NCBI GenBank assembly: GCA_964619155.1
Contig: CAZUEM010000048.1
Coordinates: 1 to 22,771 of the forward strand
DNA from: CAIXRL01 sp964619155
Lineage (GTDB): Bacteria > Eisenbacteria > RBG-16-71-46
Direction: 5' to 3'
Length of the DNA stretch: 22,771 nucleotides
The translations under genes were made by a program, and so were the position numbers. The first letter of the stretch is position 1. Each line of letters opens with the position of its first letter. Shown in pieces: positions 14,403-20,933 of this stretch. Below the pieces are notes generated by a model that was not told the DNA's origin, made no database searches, and saw only the letters and a program-made list of their open reading frames with translations.

Positions 14403-15260
14403 CTACGCCAGCTCGAGCACCATCTCGTGCTGCGCCGCCTCGAGCTTCGGGTCCAGCGCGCGCACGACCTCCGCCGCGGGGTGGTCCGCGGGCAGGTTGA
14501 GCCAGCGCACGCCCTGCGGCGCGTCGTCGCGCCGCAGCGCCGCGAGCAGCGCGAGCGTGGTCGCGGCGGGCTCGCCCGGGAGCGTCGCGAGCTGGATCAC
14601 CGAGGCGCGCCCGGCGACGCGCACCACCGCGGCGCCCACGGTTTGCCCGTCGCGCACGGCGCGCAGGCCCTCGAACGCCGCGCCGTCGCGGCGCAGCGCG
14701 GCGAGCGTGCCGTCGTCGCGCTGCCAGGGCTCGGGCGCCGGGCGATGCGCGCGCGTGAAGGCGTGCGCATCGTCGAGCGGCGCGGCCTCGGCCGCGGGCC
14801 CGCCGGCCGGCGCGGCGGGCGCGGGGAACGCCCACACCTCGAGGCCGCGCGTGCGGCGGAAGCCGAGCCGCTCGTACAGCCGGATGGCCGCCGCGTTCTG
14901 GACCAGGACCTCCAGCTGCACGCGGCGGACGGCGAGGCCGCGCGCCTCGTCCAGCACCGCGCGCATCACCGCCTCGCCGAGCCCGCGGCCGCGATGGCTC
15001 GCGGTGACGCCCATGCCGGCGATGTAGCCCGCCTCGCCGCGCACGCCGAGCAGCGCGATCGCCACCGGCTCGCCGCCTTCGCGCAGCACGCGGGAGGCGG
15101 CGAGGTCCACGTCGGCCGCGACGCGCATGAAGCGCATCACCGTGCCGTCCACGTGCATGGGCACCGCGTAGCCTTCGTACACGCGGGTGAAGAGCGCGGC
15201 GAGCGTCGTGTCGTCGAACCCGTCCACGGGCCCGGGCGTGAAGCCGGCGGGTGCGGTCAT
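14403..15260 (-). CDS. Tandem GNAT-fold N-acetyltransferase
   Basis: This is a 285-residue protein. The N-terminal domain (about residues 18-145) is a complete GNAT acetyltransferase. Motif A reads YIAGMGVTASHRGRGLGEAVM (from residue 79) with the acetyl-CoA-binding RGRGLG, and motif B is VQNAAAIRLYERLGF (120-134). After an Ala/Pro linker, residues 195-285 look like a second, degenerate GNAT fold (beta strands RAVRDGQTVGAAVVRVA, SVIQLAT, VRWLNLPAD) without the RxxGxG loop, as in two-domain acetyltransferases. The substrate is unknown. ATG 15260 has GGAGG 8 bases upstream. A strong terminator for yceI lies 60 bases further upstream, so this gene probably has its own promoter. Confidence 0.85.
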   Translation of the reverse strand: MTAPAGFTPGPVDGFDDTTLAALFTRVYEGYAVPMHVDGTVMRFMRVAADVDLAASRVLREGGEPVAIALLGVRGEAGYIAGMGVTASHRGRGLGEAVMRAVLDEARGLAVRRVQLEVLVQNAAAIRLYERLGFRRTRGLEVWAFPAPAAPAGGPAAEAAPLDDAHAFTRAHRPAPEPWQRDDGTLAALRRDGAAFEGLRAVRDGQTVGAAVVRVAGRASVIQLATLPGEPAATTLALLAALRRDDAPQGVRWLNLPADHPAAEVVRALDPKLEAAQHEMVLELA

Positions 15261-15319
15261 GGGGCGTCCTCCGGTCGGGGTGGACGCGCAGGGTAGAACG
15301 CGCGGCGCCGGAAACGCGA

Positions 15320-15348
15320 ACGGCGGGGCCCGCGAAGGGCCCCGCCGT
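15320..15348 (-). terminator. Intrinsic terminator of yceI
   Basis: A perfect 12-bp GC-rich stem surrounds a 5-base loop (TTCGC on the minus strand), starting 28 bases after the yceI stop. The following minus-strand bases TCGCGTTTCC give only a weak T-tract. Confidence 0.75.
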
Positions 15349-15375
15349 GGAGCGATGTCGTGCGAGATGCGGACC

Positions 15376-15990
15376 TTACTTCGTGTTCGCCGCGCCCTCG
15401 GTCACCAGGTCGGCCTCGATGCTGAGCGAAATCGTCACGTCCTCGCCGAGCATGACGCCGCCGTTGTCGAGCGTCTTGTTCCAGAGGATGCCGTAGTCCT
15501 TGCGGTTGATCGTCGTGGTCGCCGAGAAGCCGGCCTTGGTGCCCCGGCCGACGTTGCCCGAGCCGAGGAACTCGGCGTCGAAGACGACCGGCTTGGTGAC
15601 GCCGCGCATCGTGAAGTCGCCGGCGATCTTGTACTTGTTCTTGCCGGCCGGCGTGACCTTCGTGCTCTTGAACGCCACCGACGGGTACTTCTCGACGTCG
15701 AAGAAGTCCGCCGAGCGCAGGTGGCCGTCGCGCCGCTCGTTGTCGGTCGAGATGCTCGCCGCGACCGCCGAGGCCTCGACGGAGATCGCCGACGGGTCCT
15801 TCTCGTCGAACAGGATCGTGCCCTGGAACTCGTTGAAGCGGCCGTGCACCTTGGTGAAGAAGTGGCGCACGTCGAAACCGATCTCCGAGTGCGACTTGTC
15901 CACGGTGAACTTGGCCGGGGCGGCGAGGGCGGCCGAGGCGACGACGAGCAGCGCGAGCGAGGCGAGGACCGGGCGAAGCACGTGCTTCAT
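15376..15990 (-). CDS. yceI: YceI-family periplasmic lipid-binding protein
   Basis: This 204-residue protein has a signal peptide (MKHVLRPVLASLALLVV..., cleavage after ALA near residue 23). The mature chain shows the YceI lipocalin-like pattern: FTVDKSHSEIGFDVRHFF, then GRFNEFQGTILFDEKDP, NERRDGHLRSADFFDVEKYP, GDFTMRGVTKPVVFD and a final beta strand. Family members bind isoprenoid or amphiphilic ligands in the periplasm; the ligand here cannot be told. AGGAGA 6 bases before ATG 15990 fixes the start, so a longer in-frame extension upstream is rejected. It is followed by a strong hairpin terminator. The 228-bp gap upstream, towards the flavoenzyme gene, shows no clear promoter on this strand. 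Confidence 0.93.
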   Translation of the reverse strand: MKHVLRPVLASLALLVVASAALAAPAKFTVDKSHSEIGFDVRHFFTKVHGRFNEFQGTILFDEKDPSAISVEASAVAASISTDNERRDGHLRSADFFDVEKYPSVAFKSTKVTPAGKNKYKIAGDFTMRGVTKPVVFDAEFLGSGNVGRGTKAGFSATTTINRKDYGILWNKTLDNGGVMLGEDVTISLSIEADLVTEGAANTK

Positions 15991-16218
15991 GAGCGTCTCC
16001 TGGGTCGCTCCGCTTCGGACGCGGAGCCGGTGGCGTAGGGGAGTCGAGCGGTCGGGCCGCGGAACCCGGGTCCGGGGGAAGCACGCCCCCAGGTCCCGCG
16101 ACGAACGTGCATTGGGACGCGAGGGGCGGCCGGAAGACTCAAAGGATTGACACCCGCCTGACCCGTGTGGCAACACGCACCAGCTTTCTGGCCTCCGGAC
16201 GAGCGGGGAAAGTGGCCC

Positions 16219-17379
16219 TCAGGTCGCGGCGCCGGGGAACGCGAAGCGGGCCCGGTGGCGCTCGAACTCGGCGACCGTCGAGCGTCCTTCCACGAGCCGC
16301 TCGGCCGCGATCCGGCCCATGAGGGGCGCGAACTTGAAGCCATGTCCGGAACACGCGGAGAGCACCAGCGCTCCCGGGCATCCGGGCAGCTCGTCGAGGA
16401 TGAAGTCCTCGTCGAGAGTGCTCGTGTAGAAGCAGCTCTCGGCATGGACGCGCTCGAGGCGCGGCACGTCGAAGAGCCCGGCGGCGAACGCATCCACCCG
16501 TGCGAGCACCTCCGGGTCGGGGCCCGCCTCGACGTCGGGGTCGTCCGACGGTCCGGCCACCTCGTGCAACCCGACCTTCACGCCCTCGCGCCCGAACTCC
16601 GGGAGCCCGTAGCGCACGCCGTTCGCCCCGGCGCCGAGGTGGACCCAGGCGGGGAACGGGCCCGGGCGCACGGCCTCCGCGGGCGCCTCGAGCCGGTAGA
16701 AGCCCACCGTCTGCCGCCGCGCCGCGAGCGCCGGCGCGAGCGCGGGCACGAGCGCGCGCGTCCACGGGCCGGCGGCGACCACGAGCCGCTCGGCGAGCAG
16801 CCGCCCGCGGTCGGTCTCGAGCGCGAACGGCCGTTGGTCCCACCCGATGCCGAGCACGCGCGTGCGGTCGAGCAGGTGCACCCCCTCGACCGCGCAGCGC
16901 CGCGCCAGCGCCCGCACGGTTTCCGCTGCGGCGATCACGGCCGCGGTGCGGTCCTCGAGCACGCCAGCCGAGCCCTCGAGGCGGAAGAGCGGGAAACGCC
17001 GCCGCGCCTCGGCCACGGCGAGCCGCTCGACGTCGGCCCCGACCTCGGCGACGGCGGCCGCCCACGTCTCGAACGGGCCCTCGGGCGGACCGAAGAAGAG
17101 CCCCGGCACCGGATGGCGCAGCCGGACGCGGGCGTCCGCCTCCAGCCGCGGCCACTCCTCGCCGTGCGCGACCTGCATCAGGCGCACCCACATCGGGTCG
17201 CCGTACGTGCTGCGCGTGATGCGCGAGAAGCCGTGCGAGCTGCCGCGGTCGTGCCCGACGCGGAAGCGCTCGACCAGCGCCACGCGCTCGAGCCCGCGGC
17301 GCGCGAGCTGCCAGGCGGTCGCGAGCCCGGCGACGCCGCCGCCCACGACCAGCGCCGCGAAGGCGGCCGGCCGGCTCAC
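16219..17379 (-). CDS. FAD-dependent amine oxidase, sarcosine oxidase/SolA family
   Basis: This 386-residue enzyme matches monomeric sarcosine oxidase and N-methyltryptophan oxidase in length and motifs. The dinucleotide loop is VVGGGVAGLATAWQLA (residues 11-26). RGSSHGFSRITRSTYGD (45-61) matches the family's GS-H-x-R segment. K268 in GVKVG aligns with the oxygen-activating lysine (MSOX K265). C316 in ESCFYTSTLDEDF aligns with the cysteine that binds FAD covalently, and SGHGFKFAPLMG (344-355) closes the flavin site. Expected reaction: O2-dependent oxidation of an N-methyl or secondary amino acid, giving H2O2. GTG 17379 was chosen because it places the FAD loop at the family's usual position; a TTG at 17466 would add an unlikely low-complexity stretch. 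Confidence 0.87.
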   Translation of the reverse strand: MSRPAAFAALVVGGGVAGLATAWQLARRGLERVALVERFRVGHDRGSSHGFSRITRSTYGDPMWVRLMQVAHGEEWPRLEADARVRLRHPVPGLFFGPPEGPFETWAAAVAEVGADVERLAVAEARRRFPLFRLEGSAGVLEDRTAAVIAAAETVRALARRCAVEGVHLLDRTRVLGIGWDQRPFALETDRGRLLAERLVVAAGPWTRALVPALAPALAARRQTVGFYRLEAPAEAVRPGPFPAWVHLGAGANGVRYGLPEFGREGVKVGLHEVAGPSDDPDVEAGPDPEVLARVDAFAAGLFDVPRLERVHAESCFYTSTLDEDFILDELPGCPGALVLSACSGHGFKFAPLMGRIAAERLVEGRSTVAEFERHRARFAFPGAAT

Positions 17380-17503
17380 GGGCGGCGCAGGGGCGGGCAA
17401 GGCGCGGGACGGACCGGGCGGTCGGGCATGCGCGGCAGTATCGGCGAGCCGCTCGCCGGCCCGCAATCCGGGACGCCACGCGTCCGCCCGGTGAAGTCGC
17501 GTC

Positions 17504-17533
17504 TTGGCCGCATGCCGCCCGGGCCGCTACTAT
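17504..17533 (+). promoter_or_regulatory. Promoter for a leaderless transcript
   Basis: TTGGCC (17504-17509) and TACTAT (17528-17533) are 18 bases apart, each matching 4 of 6 consensus positions. The -10 ends 7 bases before ATG 17541, so transcription would begin at or next to the start codon. No Shine-Dalgarno is present, consistent with leaderless translation. Confidence 0.5.
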
Positions 17534-17540
17534 CTCGCGC

Positions 17541-19118
17541 ATGCGACTGCACCCCCGACTGACTCCGCTCGCGCTCGCCCTCGCGCTCTGCGCCCCCGCT
17601 CCCCACGCCCTCCGCGCCCAGGTCCTGGCTTCCGGCTTCACCGACAGTATCGTCGCCCAGAACCTCGACCTGCCGGTCGCCTTCGACTTCCTGCCCGATC
17701 ACCGCATCGTCGTCGCCGAGCAGTACAGCGGCAAGATCCGGCTGATCGTGAACGGGCAGGTCTCCACGTCCGACCCGGTCCTCACCGTGCCCGGCTTCAC
17801 CGTCGGCAGCGAGCGCGGCCTTCTCGGCGTCGCGGTGGACCCGCAGTTCCCGGCGCGGCCGTACCTCTACACGCACCAGACGTCCCTCGGCAGCGTCATC
17901 CGCATCTCGCGCTGGACGCTCACCGGCGACCTCAACGGCACGTCGGGAGGCGCCCTGAGCGCGAGCGCCGCGTCGCGCTTCGACCTGCTCCTCAACATCC
18001 CCGACGCGGCGGGCAACCACAACGGCGGCACGGTGCGTTTCGGCCCCGACGGCATGCTCTACGTGACGATCGGTGACGACGCCGACTACTGCGCCGCGCA
18101 GAACATCGGCGAACTCAAGGGCAAGGTGCTGCGCCTGCAGACGCACACGCTCCCTCCCGGCCCGGGCACGGCGAAGTTCGCGCAGATCACCCCGCCCGAC
18201 AATCCGTACGTCGCGCGCCCGGATTCGGCCGGGAGGCTCGTCTACGCCTACGGCCTGCGCAATCCGTTCCGCGCGCAGGTGGACCCCGTCCGCAACTGCC
18301 TCGTCATCGGCGACGTGGGCCTGGGCGAGTGGGAGGAGATGGACCTGCTCGCGCTGCCCGGCGGCGCGGGCCCGGACATCGCCCCGGCGGGCGCCAACTT
18401 CGGCTGGCCGTGGCGCGAGGGGCCGACCTACTACGTGAGCTGCGGCGGCCCGGAGCCGGTCACCGTCGCCCCCATCTACGCCCTGGACCGCACCGGGATG
18501 TCGGGCGCCTCGATCATCAGCGCCGGCGCCTACCGGATGCAGCTCGGCGGGAGCAACTTCCCGAACGAGTACGAGGGCGACATCTTCTTCAGCGAGTACT
18601 ACTCGGGGAACGTCTACCGGCTCGAGTGGAACGGCTCCTCGTGGGCGATCGCCGCGCCGGAGCCGGGACAGCCCTCGCCGGGCCTGTGGGCGACCGGCTT
18701 CGAGTCCGTCGCCGACTGGCGCATGGGGCACGACGGCGCGCTGTGGGCGTGCCGCCAGTACATCAACGGCTTCCGCAACGCCGGCCGCATCGAGCGCATC
18801 ACCTACACCGGCAACACCAGCGTGCCGCCGGGCACGAGCGCGGCGAACCTGCGGGTCTCCTCATACCCCTCGCCGGCTCGCGGGGTCGTGACGCTCGCGC
18901 TGCAGGCGGACGCCGGCGAGACCGTGTCCCTGCGCGTCTACGACGTGCGCGGCCGGCTCGTGCGCGACCTCGGGCACGACATTCCGGTCGCCCCGGCGAA
19001 CCGCCTGCTCTGGGACGGGCTCGACGACGAGGGCCGCGAGGCGCCGAACGGCGTGTACTGGGCGCGGGTCGAGTCGCGCACGCGCGAGGCGCGCTGCGCG
19101 ATCGTGATGGCGCGGTAG
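17541..19118 (+). CDS. Secreted PQQ-dependent sugar dehydrogenase-like protein with C-terminal sorting domain
   Basis: This 525-residue protein has a signal peptide ending at LRA (residue 26). Residues 40-425 form a six-bladed propeller of the soluble glucose/aldose-sugar dehydrogenase family: LPVAFDFLPDHRIVVAEQ, ERGLLGVAVDP, NHNGGTVRFGPDGMLYVTIGD (H160 aligning with the catalytic histidine), LKGKVLRL, YGLRNPFR, GDVGLGEWEEMD and ANFGWPW. Residues 433-525 are a FlgD-Ig/type-A C-terminal domain (SYPSPARG, VSLRVYDVRGRLVRDL, LLWDGLDDEGREAPNGVYWARV), used for surface sorting in FCB-type bacteria. It would oxidise sugars or polyols outside the inner membrane if PQQ is available; no PQQ synthesis gene is in the window. 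There is no ribosome site, and the nearby -10 suggests a leaderless mRNA. Confidence 0.88.
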   Translation: MRLHPRLTPLALALALCAPAPHALRAQVLASGFTDSIVAQNLDLPVAFDFLPDHRIVVAEQYSGKIRLIVNGQVSTSDPVLTVPGFTVGSERGLLGVAVDPQFPARPYLYTHQTSLGSVIRISRWTLTGDLNGTSGGALSASAASRFDLLLNIPDAAGNHNGGTVRFGPDGMLYVTIGDDADYCAAQNIGELKGKVLRLQTHTLPPGPGTAKFAQITPPDNPYVARPDSAGRLVYAYGLRNPFRAQVDPVRNCLVIGDVGLGEWEEMDLLALPGGAGPDIAPAGANFGWPWREGPTYYVSCGGPEPVTVAPIYALDRTGMSGASIISAGAYRMQLGGSNFPNEYEGDIFFSEYYSGNVYRLEWNGSSWAIAAPEPGQPSPGLWATGFESVADWRMGHDGALWACRQYINGFRNAGRIERITYTGNTSVPPGTSAANLRVSSYPSPARGVVTLALQADAGETVSLRVYDVRGRLVRDLGHDIPVAPANRLLWDGLDDEGREAPNGVYWARVESRTREARCAIVMAR

Positions 19119-19148
19119 GCGCGGCCGCCCCGCCACTCTCACGCCGCC

Positions 19149-19189
19149 CGCCGTCCCTCTCGCGAACGCATTCGCCGCCGCGGACGGCG
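19149..19189 (+). terminator. Compound hairpin after the sugar dehydrogenase gene
   Basis: An outer 8-bp stem pairs CGCCGTCC (19149-19156) with GGACGGCG (19182-19189). It encloses an inner 5-bp stem GCGAA-CGCA-TTCGC (19162-19175). It lies 30 bases past the stop and before the next gene's promoter. It lacks a T-tract, so a termination role is inferred. Confidence 0.4.
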
Positions 19190-19203
19190 TGCGCCGCGCG
19201 CGC

Positions 19204-19231
19204 TTGCCCGCGAAATCCTATCGGCTAGACT
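19204..19231 (+). promoter_or_regulatory. Sigma70-like promoter of the P5C dehydrogenase gene
   Basis: TTGCCC (19204-19209) and TAGACT (19226-19231) are separated by 16 bases, each with 4 of 6 consensus matches. They lie in the least GC-rich part of the 183-bp intergenic region. A start near 19238 would give a leader of about 64 bases, ending in GGAGGAG before ATG 19302. Confidence 0.45.
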
Positions 19232-19301
19232 CGGCCCGCGTTCGCAACCCTCACGAGCTCACCGGCCGCGTTCCCGCGGCCGTTCCCGACGGAGGAGCAC
19301 C

Positions 19302-20903
19302 ATGAACCCGGCCACCACGGGCGGCATCGCCCCGGTCGACGCGTCGAAGCTGCCCGAGTACGCGCCGACCACCTACGTGGACTTCAGCCAGCCGCAGCAC
19401 CGCGAGGCGTTCGAGAAGGCGCTGGCCGGCGTGCGCGCGAGCTTCGGCCGCGAGTACCCGCTGGTGATCGGCGGCGAGCGGCTGAAGGGCGAGAAGACCT
19501 TCACGTCCACCAACCCCTCGAAGCCGTCCGAGGTGCTCGGCACGTTCCAGGCCGCGAGCGCGGCGCAGGCGAACAAGGCGGTCGAGGTCGCGTACGCGAA
19601 GTTCGCGAGCTGGTCGCGCGTCCCGCCGGCCGAGCGCGCCGCGTACCTGATCGAGGCCGCGAAGCGCATGCGCGAGCGGCGCCACCACTTCTCGGCGTGG
19701 ATGGTGCTCGAGATCGGCAAGAGCTGGGGCGAGGCGGACGCCGACACGGCCGAGGCGATCGACTTCATGGAGTTCTACGCGCGCGAGATGCTGCGCTACG
19801 CCGGCCCGCAGCCGGTGCACCAGATGCCGGGCGAAAAGGACACGCTCGTCTACCTGCCGATCGGCGTCGGCGCGGTGATCCCGCCCTGGAACTTCCCGCT
19901 CGCGATCTGCGTGGGCATGACCACGGCCGCGGTCGTGACGGGCAACACGGTGGTGCTCAAGCCCGCCAGCGACACGCCGGGCATCGCCTGGCAGTTCTTC
20001 GAACTGATGGAGGAGGTCGGGCTGCCCGCGGGCGTCATCAACTTCCTCACCGGCGGCGGCGCGGTCGCGGGCGACACGATCGTCCGCCACCCGAAGACGC
20101 GCTTCGTCTCGTTCACGGGCTCGAAGGCGGTCGGCATCGGCATCAACAAGCTCGCCGCCGACGTCGTGCCGGGCCAGATCTGGCTCAAGCGCGTGGTCGC
20201 CGAGATGGGCGGCAAGGACGGCATCGTCGTGGACGACGAGGCCGACCTCGACGCGGCGGCGCTCGGCGTGGCGCAGTCGGCGTTCGGGTTCGCGGGCCAG
20301 AAGTGCTCGGCGTGCTCGCGCGTGATCGTCGTGGACTCGGTGCACGACGCGTTCGTCGAGAAGCTGATGGCGCAGATCGCCCGGTTCGTGAACGTCGGCG
20401 ACCCGGCCGTGTACGGCACCTACATGGGCCCGGTGGCCAGCGACCGCGCGATGAAGACCATTCTCGAGTACATCGAGATCGGCAAGAAGGAAGGCAGGCT
20501 GCTGACGGGCGGCGGCCGCGTGCCGGGCGCCGAGGGCTGGTTCGTGCAGCCCACGGTGTTCGACGACGTCGCGGCCACCGCGCGCGTCTCGCTCGAGGAG
20601 ATCTTCGGGCCGGTGCTGGCGATCATCCGGGCGAAGGACTACGACGAGGCGCTGGCGATCGCGAACAACACCGAGTACGGCCTGACCGGCGCGGTGTATT
20701 CGAGGAACCCGGCCAAGATCCAGCGCGCCCGCGAGGAGTTCTTCGTCGGCAACCTCTACCTGAACCGCAAGTGCACGGGCGCGATGGTGGGCTGCCACCC
20801 GTTCGGCGGCTTCAACATGAGCGGCACCGACTCGAAGGCGGGCGGGCGCGACTACCTGCTCCTCTTCCTGCAGGGCAAGAGCATCGCCGAGAAGATCGGC
20901 TGA
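19302..20903 (+). CDS. rocA: L-glutamate gamma-semialdehyde (P5C) dehydrogenase
   Basis: This 533-residue NAD-dependent aldehyde dehydrogenase oxidises glutamate gamma-semialdehyde to glutamate, the last step of proline and arginine breakdown in the cytoplasm. Cofactor-binding and catalytic residues are present: PPWNFP (194-199), E301 in AEMGGKD, and nucleophile C335 in GQKCSACSR. EIFGPV (433-438) is also seen. The C-terminus NRKCTGAMVGCHPFGGFNMSG is characteristic of the RocA/PruA P5C dehydrogenase branch rather than general aldehyde dehydrogenases. The length fits the stand-alone form, not the PutA fusion. No proline dehydrogenase gene is adjacent. GGAGGAG 5 bases before ATG 19302 fixes the start. 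It is convergent with polX, only 30 bases apart. Confidence 0.93.
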   Translation: MNPATTGGIAPVDASKLPEYAPTTYVDFSQPQHREAFEKALAGVRASFGREYPLVIGGERLKGEKTFTSTNPSKPSEVLGTFQAASAAQANKAVEVAYAKFASWSRVPPAERAAYLIEAAKRMRERRHHFSAWMVLEIGKSWGEADADTAEAIDFMEFYAREMLRYAGPQPVHQMPGEKDTLVYLPIGVGAVIPPWNFPLAICVGMTTAAVVTGNTVVLKPASDTPGIAWQFFELMEEVGLPAGVINFLTGGGAVAGDTIVRHPKTRFVSFTGSKAVGIGINKLAADVVPGQIWLKRVVAEMGGKDGIVVDDEADLDAAALGVAQSAFGFAGQKCSACSRVIVVDSVHDAFVEKLMAQIARFVNVGDPAVYGTYMGPVASDRAMKTILEYIEIGKKEGRLLTGGGRVPGAEGWFVQPTVFDDVAATARVSLEEIFGPVLAIIRAKDYDEALAIANNTEYGLTGAVYSRNPAKIQRAREEFFVGNLYLNRKCTGAMVGCHPFGGFNMSGTDSKAGGRDYLLLFLQGKSIAEKIG

Positions 20904-20933
20904 CGCTCCGCAGGCGCACGGCGGCGTCCGCGC

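Noticed and set aside
12013..15027. A 1004-codon open frame on the plus strand
   Set aside because: It is antisense to the S46 peptidase and GNAT genes, which have full catalytic motifs. Its composition is typical of a shadow frame.
16147..16152. TTGACA, a perfect -35 hexamer on the plus strand
   Set aside because: No -10 lies at suitable spacing and it would read antisense into the flavoenzyme gene; probably chance.
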